A stretch of 64,000 bases of DNA from Wolbachia endosymbiont (group A) of Pogonocherus hispidulus (GCF_964028195.1 NZ_OZ034750.1:62001-126000); one strand, 5' to 3'. Positions 8,780 to 17,649 are shown, numbered from the stretch's first letter. Numbers and translations: made by a program. The notes: generated by a model from the sequence alone, not told the origin.

Positions 8780-9178
8780 GATGAATGTAAGATAAAAACT
8801 TTAATTATGTTATCTAACAATTAATATTTTGCAAAGTTATTGTTTCCACAATCAATAGACTTCTTGCGTTACCTCTTGTCATCCCAGTGCGTGACACTGC
8901 TCTCCTTTGTCATCCCAGTGCCCAGACACTGGGATCCAGGAATTTTATTAAGTTGGTGAGCATAAAAATAGCTGTTTTACGTTAAAATACAATGTTTTTG
9001 ATGATTATGGAAAGGCTGGATTCCAGTGTCAAGCACTGGAATGACACTATTTGTTGTAAACTCACTTTTTCTTGATTTTTTGGTTTATCTCGTCTACCTA
9101 TTTTGCCACTTTGCTGAACGGATACACAACACACTCCTTCCAGCTCATGCTGCTTGGATGACAGTAGGAAAAAGTTTA
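8780..9178. other. Repeat-bearing spacer between qor and ctaG
   Basis: No gene is seen. At 8857-8873 there is AGACTTCTTGCGTTACC, a near copy of the terminal repeat of the element at 6481-7632, but no matching right end. A palindromic element occupies 8909-9045. The remainder contains GCTGAACGGATAC, also present near 58958. Confidence 0.7.
8909..9045. repeat. Palindromic CATCCCAGTG element, ~137 bp
   Basis: GTCATCCCAGTGCCCAGACA... at the left and ...AAGCACTGGAATGAC at the right are inverted partners around an AT-rich centre with GTGAGCATAAAAATAGC. Confidence 0.78.
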
Positions 9179-9715
9179 TTACTTAAGCTTAAAAAACGTG
9201 TATGATAGTGTTATTTCGCCCAAATCTTTTGTATTACTATCAAGCATTATCTCAGGATCTATATAGAAAGATACAGGCATAGCAGCTTTTTGTTTTGGTA
9301 GCAACATTTGTTCTTCAAAACAAAAGCATGCAACTTTATTAAAATACTTACCTGCTTTAAAAGGCGTAACATTATACACTGCCATACCAAATGAAGGCTG
9401 ATCAGATAGATTTTTTGCGTAATAAAAAGCTAAACTTTGTTCTCCTATGTTTACGTCAACGTAGTTAGTTTCTGATTTAAACTCCCAAGGTAGATCGGAC
9501 ATTATATCAGCATTGAAGTGGACCCTGATTTTTTGGTCAATTGCACTTATTGTCGTGTTAGTCACTTTTCTCGTTGTGCCACCATATCCAGTGGCTTTAC
9601 AAAAAATGCTATATAGAGGCACCGATGCATATGCAAGACATAACATCAACACGACTAAAGATATTAAAAAGAAAACTATAGAATTCTTACTGCCTTTCCT
9701 TAAAAAGGAAAACAT
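9179..9715 (-). CDS. ctaG: Cytochrome c oxidase assembly protein CtaG/Cox11
   Basis: 178 residues. A single N-terminal membrane helix (about 12-33) is followed by the periplasmic copper-chaperone domain. The family's conserved residues are present: C39 in YSIFCKATGYGGTT and the copper motif CFCFEEQ with C130 and C132. The protein delivers CuB to subunit I of cytochrome c oxidase. Its ATG directly follows the stop codon of the upstream Bax-inhibitor-like gene with no spacer, so the two are very likely translated from one mRNA. Confidence 0.93.
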   Translation of the reverse strand: MFSFLRKGSKNSIVFFLISLVVLMLCLAYASVPLYSIFCKATGYGGTTRKVTNTTISAIDQKIRVHFNADIMSDLPWEFKSETNYVDVNIGEQSLAFYYAKNLSDQPSFGMAVYNVTPFKAGKYFNKVACFCFEEQMLLPKQKAAMPVSFYIDPEIMLDSNTKDLGEITLSYTFFKLK

Positions 9716-10459
9716 CTAATCTCTATTATTAAATAAATTAAGTAACCTGAGTAGATTGAGAAATATGTTAATAAAGTCAAAATAAAGACTGGTTGCACCC
9801 AGTATTGCCAATTTAGTAGTAGCGACTTCTGATCCGTCGTTATATTTATAATAAACGTCCTTGATTCTTTGAGCATCATACGCAGTCATTAAGGTAAATA
9901 CTATTACTGATATGAACGATATTGCAAAGTAGAGAGGACTACTTCCAAGGAATAAATTTACTATGGATGCTATAATTATCCCCAAGACTCCCATAATCAA
10001 GAAAGAGCCCATACTTGTAAGATCTCTTTTTGTGGTATTACCATATAAAGCCATAGAGCCAAACATGATTGATGTAATGAAAAACGCCCTTGCTATATTT
10101 TCTGCAGTATAAACTATGAAAACATAAGATAGGGAAAGCCCCATTAAGACTGAAAATAAGAAAAACATAGTGACTGTAGACTGAGCACTTAGGTGTTGAA
10201 TCCTATAAGACATGTAGAACACTAACGCGACCGGAGATAACATTACCACAAGCGATAGGACGGGATTAGAATGAATTACCTGAAAAAGACCAGAAAATAC
10301 CGTTAGAAATGCAACAAGCCCTGTAACGCCTAAAGCTAAAGCCATGTAGTTATATACTTTAGTTAGGTAACTTCTAAGCCCAGCACTATAATAAGCGCCT
10401 TGAGAGCGAATATCCTGTTCATTTCTCATGTAAGACATAATATAACTCCTTTTGTCCAT
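9716..10459 (-). CDS. Bax inhibitor-1 / YccA family membrane protein
   Basis: 247 residues with seven hydrophobic segments, as expected for the BI-1 (UPF0005) family. Characteristic pieces are the start of the first helix YLTKVYNYMALALGVTGL, the segment KRDLTSMGSFL, and the end TAYDAQRIKDVYY with the acidic residue of the family's last loops. Bacterial members act as pH-sensitive calcium leak channels or interact with FtsH. The exact role here is unknown. Directly upstream of ctaG with zero spacing. Confidence 0.87.
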   Translation of the reverse strand: MDKRSYIMSYMRNEQDIRSQGAYYSAGLRSYLTKVYNYMALALGVTGLVAFLTVFSGLFQVIHSNPVLSLVVMLSPVALVFYMSYRIQHLSAQSTVTMFFLFSVLMGLSLSYVFIVYTAENIARAFFITSIMFGSMALYGNTTKRDLTSMGSFLIMGVLGIIIASIVNLFLGSSPLYFAISFISVIVFTLMTAYDAQRIKDVYYKYNDGSEVATTKLAILGATSLYFDFINIFLNLLRLLNLFNNRD

Positions 10460-10517
10460 TATTTAACACATTATAATATAAAACCACATTTTTATCAAGT
10501 ATTTTTATTATAAACAG

Positions 10518-11282
10518 CTATGCGCTGGCATTTGTTTTAATATAAATAGAATATAGGCCTATTGCTGCTGCATTTGAAACATTTAAGCTGTCAATTACGT
10601 TTGACATTGGTATTTTTAAAAGATAATCACAATTTTCTTTAACTAACCTTCGCATTCCTTTCTCTTCGGAACCAAAAATAATTACTCTTTTTTTCTCAAA
10701 GCTCTTTATTTCATCTATGTTCTCTTTAGCATTGCAATCAAACCCGTAACACCAGTAGCCGACCTTTTTTAAATACTGCATAGTTTTTACTATATTTGTA
10801 ACGTATATTAGCGGAACAATATCCAATGCTCCACTTGCTGCTTTTGCAATAGATGCATTTTCACTCGGTGAGTGGTTATGTGGTAAAACCAATGCGTTGA
10901 CATTAAAACAAGCTGAAGTTCTTAAAATTGACCCAATATTGTGCGTGTCAGTGACTTGATCTAAAATGACTATAGTAGAGCTGTCGTTTGAGCTTTCAGC
11001 TACTTCTTCGATGCTTAAGTTATAAAGAATAGGGGCAACATTTAAAGCAATTCCTTGATGGTTAGCACCTTTAGATAAAACGTCATTAAGTATTTTGTTT
11101 TCTACTAATCGAACTTTAATGCCCTTACTATTTGCACATTGCCTAATTTCTTTTTCGTGTTCTCTATAGAAATTTTCTGTTACTAACAGTTCTATACACC
11201 GCCTATTTTTATTCTTCAGTGCTGACATGCAGGTGTGCTTTCCATACAGCCAAAAATTCTCATTAGTTTTTGACGATTTCAT
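10518..11282 (-). CDS. rlmB: 23S rRNA 2'-O-ribose methyltransferase (RlmB/TrmH family)
   Basis: 254 residues. The N-terminal substrate-binding domain starts with FWLYGKHTCMSALKNKNR and ends near NHQGIAL. The SPOUT methyltransferase domain shows the three family motifs: ILDQVTDTHNIGSILRTS, IIFGSEEKGMRRLV, and IPMSNVIDSLNVSNAAAIGLY, which form the knotted SAM site. RlmB methylates G2251 in the peptidyl-transferase loop of 23S rRNA. RlmB is the best fit; other TrmH-type RNA methyltransferases are hard to exclude by eye. It diverges from the Smr gene. Confidence 0.88.
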   Translation of the reverse strand: MKSSKTNENFWLYGKHTCMSALKNKNRRCIELLVTENFYREHEKEIRQCANSKGIKVRLVENKILNDVLSKGANHQGIALNVAPILYNLSIEEVAESSNDSSTIVILDQVTDTHNIGSILRTSACFNVNALVLPHNHSPSENASIAKAASGALDIVPLIYVTNIVKTMQYLKKVGYWCYGFDCNAKENIDEIKSFEKKRVIIFGSEEKGMRRLVKENCDYLLKIPMSNVIDSLNVSNAAAIGLYSIYIKTNASA

Positions 11283-11374
11283 CGTATTATCGAAAGTCGG
11301 GTTTTTATAGAATAAGCAACATTTTACTATGTTTGGATATTGTTGTAAAATTATACAATTCGATTAATGCGTTT

Positions 11375-11875
11375 ATGTCGGACGATGAGTTGGATTGGCA
11401 AAAAAATGTTAAGCCAATAGAATGTGGAAAAGTTACTTTGAAAGTTGATCATAAAGTAAATATAAAGTCTATGGTTGATAAAGGTACCTCTGACTTACAA
11501 AGGAATTTTCTTAATACCAATAATGGTAACTCATCATTTTGTCTTGACCAAAACACAAAATCAAAAGTTGATAGGGGTAAATATTTTATAAGCGATAAGC
11601 TCGATTTGCACGGCTATAGTATAGAGGATGCTTACTGTAAATTGATAGATTTTATTATCAAAAATTATCGAGCAGGAAATAGATGTTTATTGGTAATTAC
11701 GGGATACGGCAGTGCAACAAATAAAACAGACACTATAAAGAATAACTTAAATAAGTGGTTAAATGATACTAAAATCCAGCATATGGTTCTATACTACCAG
11801 CAAGCTACGAAAAAACATGGTGGTAAAGGGGCTTTTTATGTTTTATTAAGAAGGAATAAAAACCTTGAGTCCTGA
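11375..11875 (+). CDS. Smr (MutS2 C-terminal) domain protein
   Basis: 166 residues from ATG 11375. That start is chosen because alphaproteobacterial members begin near xxDDELDWQKNVKPI; an earlier in-frame start would run into the rlmB start region. The C-terminal Smr domain begins at KLDLHGYSIEDAY (the LDxH motif) and has LLVITGYGS and GKGAFYVLLRR, the usual blocks. Smr domains nick branched DNA or cleave RNA; the function of stand-alone alphaproteobacterial Smr proteins is not settled. The expected G-x-G is present as GYGS, but the histidine often found there is absent. Confidence 0.8.
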   Translation: MSDDELDWQKNVKPIECGKVTLKVDHKVNIKSMVDKGTSDLQRNFLNTNNGNSSFCLDQNTKSKVDRGKYFISDKLDLHGYSIEDAYCKLIDFIIKNYRAGNRCLLVITGYGSATNKTDTIKNNLNKWLNDTKIQHMVLYYQQATKKHGGKGAFYVLLRRNKNLES

Positions 11876-11991
11876 TACTTAAAATTCCTTTTAAGCCTTA
11901 ATTTTTCTTGTATAACCATATAAAAATCAGTGTTCGGCAGCGCGTGACGCACAATTGTACAAACATTGTAGCCGTTATTCAAGTAGCCCGC

Positions 11992-12464
11992 AGAAACGAA
12001 AAAACTTACTTGACAAACTCCGCCAGTCCCCTTATCATGAGACTGAAGCTATTTATTTATCTTCTCTGTACAGATTAAATGACAAAAAAACTCACGTATC
12101 TGGCGTATCATGTTTAATTTTTTGCACTATGTGCACCTTATGTCTTTATAAAATTTCTACCTACATAAGCTGAAACGCGCTTATAAAGCGTTTAAAACAT
12201 AAAAAAACGCCAACTTAAAAAATGGATAGTGAATAACTAGCTACCCTAGGGTTTCTTTTGCCTTTTTTTCTGTTTAGTAAATTTCTTAACGTTTATAATT
12301 TAGGTTAGTTGCATTTAAAAGCAGCTGAATCGCGGTTATTAAGTGTTTAGAATAAAAAAACGCCATACTTGAAAGTATAATGTAAGTAACTAGCCAACCA
12401 CGGGGCTTCTTTTGCCTTTTTTTTTATTTGGTAAATTTCTTAAATATTTATGGCTAACATGAAC
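11992..12464 (+). repeat. Dispersed ~460-bp module, copy 2
   Basis: Same order of parts as copy 1 but of a second subfamily shared with copy 4 (TCCCCTTATCATGAGACTGAAG and TAAATGACAAAAAA). The hairpin AAACGC...GCGTTT near 12169-12190 is intact here and broken in copy 1. Two polyT sub-units follow. Confidence 0.83.
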
Positions 12465-12500
12465 TGGGCAGGAAGGTGTCATTCCAGTGCTCCTTTTTTT

Positions 12501-12609
12501 GTCATCCCAGTGCCCAGACACTGGGATCCAGTTCTTATTGTACATTCACCTAGTATGCTCATTTAAAGTTAAGTTTTCTGGATCCAAGTAGTCTGGGCAC
12601 TGGAATGAC
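12501..12609. repeat. Palindromic CATCCCAGTG element
   Basis: GTCATCCCAGTGCCCAGACA... opens and ...GTCTGGGCACTGGAATGAC closes an AT-rich core. Shorter tandem relatives and CCGCTA/ACCGCG palindromes continue to about 12960. Confidence 0.75.
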
Positions 12610-12994
12610 ACCATTCTTTTTTCTGGATTCCAGACTGGAATGACACCGTCTTGGATGGAAACCAGTGTCAGCTACTTTCATGACACCATCATAAGGTGAA
12701 ACTGGATCCCAGTGTCTGGGCACTGGGATGACAGGAGAAGGTACTAAGATGACACCCTGACAACCGTCATCCCGCTACGTGTTAGCGGCTAAGAGATACC
12801 GTGACGGTATGACAAGGGAGAACAGTTGATATTCCGCTACTTGTTAGCGGGATCTAGAGATACCGCGGCGGTATGACGTAGGACTGCTGTCATTCCAGTG
12901 CTTGGCACTGGAATGACACGTCATAAAGGAACCAGTGTCAGCTACTTGGATGATACCTTTTTTCTACTTAGTTTGGGTTATGCAAGAAGTCTAT

Positions 12995-13687
12995 TTACTT
13001 CTTAACTTGACGCACATGATGTCTCGCAGCATCATCTACTGCTTCTAAATAAACCATCGCCAAACATATACCACTGTGTACTTCTATGGATACCTTATTG
13101 CCTAAACTTCGATTAAAGCAAGAATTCTTTCCCGGAAAAGCAAGGTTGCTAAGACGCAGTTCCCATTTTAATCCTTTGGTTGATATTTGAGCTTTGGGTA
13201 TACCAAGCAAAGATATTTTAGTATTTTTTGATAAAGAAAAAAAATGGGTAGTACCTTTTTGTAAGGTATAACCTACCATGGGAGGTGAAGGTGTGTAAAA
13301 GATACTACCTGTACTTAGAAAAACGTTAATATTTTGTAGTATATGATCAATTGCTCCTCCAGTAATACCCGTTACTATTGATGGCAATAACTTTACTGTT
13401 TTTAAGTGAGCCATTGCTTTAGAAAAGTCGCAATAATCTTGATCAGGTAGATATATCGTATTCAAATTAGCACGTAAATCCGGATTTACACTATCCAAAT
13501 CTCCTACTACAAGATCAGGTTTTACGCCAATTGATAGAAGCTTGTTTGCTCCTCCATCTACAGCAATAATAGGTATATCTCGTTTAAAAAACGATGAGCT
13601 CGGTATTTCTCCATTTAGCACTACAATAGAACGGTATTGTTGTTGTGTACTGCAGTGCAGCACATGATCATGGTGCAGGTTTTGCAT
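12995..13687 (-). CDS. thiN: Thiamine pyrophosphokinase
   Basis: 230 residues. The enzyme transfers pyrophosphate from ATP to thiamine, giving TPP. The catalytic domain is plain: IIAVDGGANKLLSIGVKPDLVVGDLDSV around residues 38-66 (DGGA and GDLDS motifs), YCDFSKAMAHL (usually QD-x-TD-x-xKA), and ITGGAIDHILQN (G-x-DH). The C-terminal beta domain has KGLKWEL and SVEVHSG-like segments. The start overlaps the SemiSWEET-like gene by 20 bases, and a TPP riboswitch precedes the pair, so this is a thiamine salvage unit. The stop lies two bases from the end of a repeat. Confidence 0.92.
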   Translation of the reverse strand: MQNLHHDHVLHCSTQQQYRSIVVLNGEIPSSSFFKRDIPIIAVDGGANKLLSIGVKPDLVVGDLDSVNPDLRANLNTIYLPDQDYCDFSKAMAHLKTVKLLPSIVTGITGGAIDHILQNINVFLSTGSIFYTPSPPMVGYTLQKGTTHFFSLSKNTKISLLGIPKAQISTKGLKWELRLSNLAFPGKNSCFNRSLGNKVSIEVHSGICLAMVYLEAVDDAARHHVRQVKK

Positions 13688-13943
13688 CGTAGTAACATTT
13701 TTGAATAATTGACATTATGCTAATCACTAATCCAGCAATATTGCTAAGCACCACAAAAATTGAGCTCTGGTAAAGACCATAGCCAATCCAAGACAATGAA
13801 CAAATAAGATAGTTTACTAACATTAGCATCGATACATCACGAGTAACTTTAGTGATATATGCTTTATATACTTGAGGTGATAATCCAATTAGAGATGCAA
13901 TTAACGCAATGAAGCCGAAGCATTCTTCAATATTTATATACAT
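13668..13943 (-). CDS. SemiSWEET-like (PQ-loop) transporter, probably for thiamine
   Basis: 91 residues with three hydrophobic helices, the size and fold of SemiSWEET half-transporters, which work as dimers. The first helix ends in GLSPQVYKAYITKVTRDVS, the PQ-loop signature with the conserved proline and the KxT-x-x-xS segment. The second helix carries NYLICSLSWIGYGL and the third ends SNIAGLVISIMSI. Characterised SemiSWEETs carry sugars. Here a TPP aptamer stands directly in front of the gene, and the thiamine pyrophosphokinase gene overlaps its end by 20 bases. Thiamine or a precursor is therefore the likely cargo, by inference from context. Start ATG at 13943, with AGGA six bases before it. 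Confidence 0.82.
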   Translation of the reverse strand: MYINIEECFGFIALIASLIGLSPQVYKAYITKVTRDVSMLMLVNYLICSLSWIGYGLYQSSIFVVLSNIAGLVISIMSIIQKCYYDAKPAP

Positions 13944-14032
13944 ACATTTTCCTACGCTTGCTTTAACAATATCAGGTTCAAAGGGTTGTACTTTATGTAC
14001 TCTCAGCTTTTCTAGAGCACCCCTAATGCGTG
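13944..14032 (-). promoter_or_regulatory. TPP riboswitch (THI-box) controlling the SemiSWEET-thiN unit
   Basis: Read on the minus strand, the segment shows the TPP aptamer blocks in order: AGGGGTGC (about 14019-14026), GCTGAGAGTA (about 13999-14008), ACCCTTTGAACCTGAT (about 13970-13985), a short stem ATTG...CAAG, and GCGTAGGAAAA (about 13947-13957). GGGGT pairs with ACCC (P2), and GCATT can pair with AATGT (P1). The AGGA in the last block is also the Shine-Dalgarno sequence, six bases before the ATG. There is no separate expression platform, so TPP binding most likely blocks ribosome access directly. Confidence 0.92.
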
Positions 14033-14110
14033 TAATTTATAACATCATTTAGTCTATTAATCAAGAAATTAATAGTGACTTGCATTCATGAAACCCAATC
14101 GGCTTCTATG

Positions 14111-14980
14111 CTAATTATTATCCAAACTAATCGTCGGTTGTGCATCTTGCTCAGAGATTAGGGCAACCAACAAATTATTTATCAATTGAACCTTTTGCTT
14201 GCCATCTAATTGTAAGCTTTTGTTTTTTTCAAAATGAGCTATTACTTCCTCGACAATTCCTATTGCATTTTGCACTATATGCCTTCTTGCCGAAGTGATA
14301 GCATGTGCTTGTTGACGCCTTAACATTGCTTGTGCAATCTCGGACGAATACGCCAAATGCGATATTCTTGCTTCTGTAATCTCAATTCCTGCAATATCTA
14401 ATCTTTGTTGTAACATTGACCGCAATTCATCTGAAATTTTATCAGAATTTTTACGTAAAGATTCCTCATCGCTTTCGCTATCATACGGATAATTGCTTGC
14501 TAATTCTCTTATTACTGAGTCACTTTGTACAAAAACAAATTCGTGATAGTTGTTAACATTATAATACGCCTTTGCAGGGCTGTTTACTCTCCAAACAATT
14601 ACTGCAGAAATCTCTATTGGACTTCCATTTGCATCATTCACTTTTATTTTTTCTGTGTTGATATTTTGAAATTTTAGGGAAACTATATATTTGCTTGAAA
14701 AGGGAAGCGTTACACATATTCCAGACTTAAAATAAGTTCCAATATAATGACCAAAAAACTCTATCACTCTTGCTTCATTAGGGTCATTAATAAAAAATCC
14801 TTGAAGAAAAGTCAAAATTGAAACAGCAGCAACTCCAAGCGCAATTGTGCTGTCATATGCCAAAAAAAGCAGCGATAAAATTAATCCTAGCGCTATTAGT
14901 ACAGGAAAAAACCGGAGTTGACTTAAATTTCTATCGTTTATCGTATTCTTATCCATATTGTCTTTAAACTTCTTTTTCAC
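14111..14980 (-). CDS. SPFH/band-7 domain membrane protein
   Basis: 289 residues. Two hydrophobic stretches around residues 24-66 precede the SPFH domain, which begins at NDPNEARVIEFFGHYIGTYFKSG. The domain shows DANGSPIEISAVIVWRV and continues to RLDIAGIEITEARISHLAYSSEIAQAMLRRQQA, which is the stomatin/HflK-type pattern of a membrane-attached scaffold. The segment after it (QQAHAITSARRHIV) is the usual helical oligomerisation region. It overlaps the end of the M23 peptidase gene by 17 bases, so the two are probably co-translated. The partner protease is unknown. Confidence 0.85.
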   Translation of the reverse strand: MKKKFKDNMDKNTINDRNLSQLRFFPVLIALGLILSLLFLAYDSTIALGVAAVSILTFLQGFFINDPNEARVIEFFGHYIGTYFKSGICVTLPFSSKYIVSLKFQNINTEKIKVNDANGSPIEISAVIVWRVNSPAKAYYNVNNYHEFVFVQSDSVIRELASNYPYDSESDEESLRKNSDKISDELRSMLQQRLDIAGIEITEARISHLAYSSEIAQAMLRRQQAHAITSARRHIVQNAIGIVEEVIAHFEKNKSLQLDGKQKVQLINNLLVALISEQDAQPTISLDNN

Positions 14981-16127
14981 TTGAACCCTCTCTGTTGATC
15001 GTTTTATTTATCTTATTTACAAATAGTTTAAACTCTCTTAATTCATGATCAGGCAATTTTACTTCAGTTTTATGCGCTATCGTAAGCGGATCGATGTGTT
15101 TGCCGTTATATATAACTTCGTAATGTAAATGGGGTCCTGTTGCAACACCAGTGCTACCAACATAGGCGATGACCTGCCCCTGCTTTACTTTAGAGCCTAA
15201 CTTTATATCGCCACTAAATCTACTTATATGCGCATAACAGGTTGAATATTCATTTTTGTGTTTTATTTTGATGTAATTTCCATAGCCACCATTCTTTCCT
15301 ATATATTCTACCACACCCTCTGCAGCAGCGTATATGGGAGTGCCAAGCTTAGCTGCATAATCCACTCCTTTGTGAAAAGCAATTTTACCGCGAACAGGAT
15401 GCTTTCTATTGCCAAATTTTGAGGATATGCGATAATCTCCATTTAAAGGATTTGCAAAAATTTCGCCATTTTTTAAGCTTATTCCTTCTTTATTAAAATA
15501 CCTTTCTTTGCCGTCTTGCAATTTATAATGATATAAACTAATAGCTTTCTTGTTTATTGTCAGTGAAGCATATAAAATCTTTTCTTCAGTCTTCTGATTA
15601 CTGAGCGATCTCTCAAAAAGAACCTCCAATTTACTCTTCGGCACAATGTCTTTTTTAAAATCAACACCAAAATCTTTATATATGTTGATCAATTTTACCA
15701 CTGTATTTGGCGCCAACCCTTGCTCAATTCCCGTGGCAAAAAAGGAAGATTTTATGGTACTGGACATGAATAATAATCTTCTATCATGGTTACTTTCTGT
15801 CACCTCAAAATCCTCTCCTGTCATTCCAGCGCTTGACGCTGGAATCCAGTTGGTGTGTCCATTTGTAATTGAATTTTCTGGATCCCAGTGTCTAGGCACA
15901 CAACTGTACGAACATTGCAATTTGCGGGTGGTGTCATTCCAGTGCTTGACACTGGAATCCAGCTCTTTGACTGACAATGCTGCATAGTGTGCTTGAATTT
16001 TTCTGGATCCCAGTGTCTGGGCACTGGGATGACACCCTACACACTGGAACAGCACTGCAAGATCTGTTGATGTTTCAGTAGCATATGCTGGTAAAATACA
16101 AAGCAATACAAATATTACCAGCCTCAT
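14964..16127 (-). CDS. M23 (LytM) family zinc metallopeptidase with repeat-derived N-terminal insert
   Basis: 387 residues. An N-terminal signal peptide ([18 protein letters not shown]) sends it to the periplasm. The C-terminal M23 domain has [20 protein letters not shown] (first zinc ligands), [19 protein letters not shown] and [12 protein letters not shown], the complete HxxxD and HxH set. Such enzymes cut peptide cross-links in peptidoglycan. Between about residues 31 and 103 the reading frame passes through two palindromic repeat elements (15820-16033), giving segments such as VPRHWDP and [12 protein letters not shown] that belong to the repeats and not to the family. The gene starts inside the end of yebC and overlaps the SPFH gene. 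Confidence 0.88.
   Translation of the reverse strand: MRLVIFVLLCILPAYATETSTDLAVLFQCVGCHPSAQTLGSRKIQAHYAALSVKELDSSVKHWNDTTRKLQCSYSCVPRHWDPENSITNGHTNWIPASSAGMTGEDFEVTESNHDRRLLFMSSTIKSSFFATGIEQGLAPNTVVKLINIYKDFGVDFKKDIVPKSKLEVLFERSLSNQKTEEKILYASLTINKKAISLYHYKLQDGKERYFNKEGISLKNGEIFANPLNGDYRISSKFGNRKHPVRGKIAFHKGVDYAAKLGTPIYAAAEGVVEYIGKNGGYGNYIKIKHKNEYSTCYAHISRFSGDIKLGSKVKQGQVIAYVGSTGVATGPHLHYEVIYNGKHIDPLTIAHKTEVKLPDHELREFKLFVNKINKTINREGSSEKEV
15820..16033. repeat. Two palindromic elements inside the M23 peptidase gene
   Basis: GTCATTCCAGCGCTTGACGC...GGATCCCAGTGTCTAGGCAC and GTGTCATTCCAGTGCTTGAC...GTCTGGGCACTGGGATGACA lie in tandem, separated by CAACTGTACGAACATTGC. That linker recurs inverted near 26257-26275. 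The host reading frame stays open through both. Confidence 0.85.
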
Positions 16128-16864
16128 AGCTTATCAACAAAAGTAAAATTACCTTCCACATACTGTACATCATCATTATCTTCTAATTCTTCAACCAATG
16201 TGGATAATTTATCGATCAACTCTTTATCGCTAATTTCAACTAGATCCTTTGGTTGCCACGAAAGACGAGCAAGTTCTGGTTCTCCGAATTTTGCATAAAA
16301 GGCATCGCGTACTTTACCAAAATCTTTTATTTCACAAGTTATAACGTGTAATCCTTCTTTGTCATTTTCCTCAACATTCAATACTTCTAACTCGATCCCA
16401 TAATTAAATAAATCATCAAAATTCACACCCTCTGCTTTATAGACGATTAAGCCTACATGATCGAAAAGGTAACTAACACTTCCTGTTTCTCCCAAGTTTC
16501 CATCCTTGCGAGAAAATATATAACGTACCTCAGAAGCAGTACGGTTGCGGTTATTAGTCAAGGCATGGACAATGAGTGCAGTGCCAGAAGGCCCATGACC
16601 TTCATATTGGATTTCCTCATAATTTTCTCCAGCAACGTTACCAGTTGCATTTTTTATTGCTGTTTCTATTTTATCTTTTGGTAGATTTTCCTTGCGCGCA
16701 GCAAATATAGCAGAGCGAAGGCGCGGGTTGAGTTCGGGATCGGGTAGCCCTTGCTTTGCAGCAACTGTTATTTCTCTAATGAGCTTCGTAAATTTTTGAG
16801 AGCGCTTTGCATCCTGAGCACCTTTTCGGTGTTTTATATTTGAAAATTGTGAATGACCAGCCAT
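16124..16864 (-). CDS. yebC: YebC/PmpR family DNA-binding regulator
   Basis: 246 residues. The start is set at the ATG giving [21 protein letters not shown], the nearly invariant start of the family; an ATG two codons earlier is also in frame. The three-domain protein shows [25 protein letters not shown] and the [19 protein letters not shown] block. YebC proteins bind DNA, and recent work on the family links them to translation of proline-rich stretches. The stop overlaps the M23 gene start in ATGA style, which makes a four-base coupling. Confidence 0.94.
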   Translation of the reverse strand: MAGHSQFSNIKHRKGAQDAKRSQKFTKLIREITVAAKQGLPDPELNPRLRSAIFAARKENLPKDKIETAIKNATGNVAGENYEEIQYEGHGPSGTALIVHALTNNRNRTASEVRYIFSRKDGNLGETGSVSYLFDHVGLIVYKAEGVNFDDLFNYGIELEVLNVEENDKEGLHVITCEIKDFGKVRDAFYAKFGEPELARLSWQPKDLVEISDKELIDKLSTLVEELEDNDDVQYVEGNFTFVDKL

Positions 16865-16923
16865 ATTCAAATAGTTAAAAACCTAATTATATATCAAAGC
16901 ATAGAAAAAACTAAAGCAAATTT

Positions 16924-17649
16924 TCAAGCCTCCGGCTTGGCATCTTGCAGGTTTTCTGCTAATAACATACTCTCATACTGTTCAGCTTCTAAGTCAAGGC
17001 CAATAGCTGAATGGGCTGCTATTAAATAGTTAATAGACTTAGAAAAATATTTAGAATCCTTATAGCTTGCTATATTCTGGAAACGCTTAATTGCTGCTAA
17101 ATATTCACCACGCCTCAGGTAAAATTTACCGATAGAATACTCTTTTATTGATATATGTTCTGTGATTAATTTTGCTTTTTCCTTGATCTCATCTATATAT
17201 TCGCTGTCTGGGAAAAGGTTAATGTACTCTGTAGCCAGCTCTAAAGTTTTATATGCAATTTGCTGTCCAAGCTGCACTTTATTAATTTGCATGTAATAAA
17301 ATAATACTCTTAAGTAGTATACATATGGTAAATCTTCACCATTTGGATAAACATATATATAATCATCCATATCACTTGCAGCACTGCTATAGTTACCCAT
17401 ATTATAATGAGACACACCAGATAATAATTTTGCTTTCCTTGCCCAATAAGAGAAAGGGTACAAATCCTCTATCTTTTGAAATGCCCTAATAGCTTGTTTA
17501 TATTTTTTCTGGTCAAAAAGTTCAACTGCTTCTTCATATAGTTCAGTTTCAGTTTTTTCAAGATCATTCGCATGTGACTGCACAAAGGAACAAACCAGAA
17601 AAATAAAGCACGTGATTAAAGTCTTATACATAAGATTTTTTTCGATCAA
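16924..17649 (-). CDS. bamD: Outer membrane assembly lipoprotein BamD homologue
   Basis: 241 residues, the normal size. A hydrophobic N-terminus is followed by tetratricopeptide-type repeats. The hallmark is AVELFDQKKYKQAIRAFQKIEDLYPFSYWARKAKLLSGVSHYN near residues 37-80, followed by SDMDDYIYVYPNGEDLPYVYYLR. BamD is a core partner of BamA in outer-membrane protein insertion. The Cys in the signal region stands in FLVC, not in the usual [LVI]-x-[GAS]-C lipobox, so lipidation is doubtful. A signal peptidase I site after SHA is an alternative. The gene stands about 60 bases upstream of yebC on the same strand. Confidence 0.87.
   Translation of the reverse strand: MIEKNLMYKTLITCFIFLVCSFVQSHANDLEKTETELYEEAVELFDQKKYKQAIRAFQKIEDLYPFSYWARKAKLLSGVSHYNMGNYSSAASDMDDYIYVYPNGEDLPYVYYLRVLFYYMQINKVQLGQQIAYKTLELATEYINLFPDSEYIDEIKEKAKLITEHISIKEYSIGKFYLRRGEYLAAIKRFQNIASYKDSKYFSKSINYLIAAHSAIGLDLEAEQYESMLLAENLQDAKPEA

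Larger units (their letters stand above)
11876..12994. other. Non-coding repeat region between the Smr gene and thiN
   Basis: No gene is supported. Contents in order: a degenerate left end of the 17-bp terminal repeat (11901-11917, 13 of 17 matches), a palindrome relic with CACAATTGTACAAACATTG, module copy 2, palindromic units from 12478 to 12960, and an exact right terminal repeat GGTTATGCAAGAAGTCT (12976-12992). That repeat ends two bases before the thiN stop codon. This probably is a second, older copy of the 6481-7632 type of element. Confidence 0.75.

Noticed and set aside
9108..9126. GCTGAACGGATAC shared with the IS4 fragment tail near 58958
   Set aside because: A single short match suggests a common repeat relic but does not define an element.
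13000..13020. thiN tail sharing CTTAACTTGACGC with 59382
   Set aside because: Only 13 bases; too short to claim that the tail came from a repeat.
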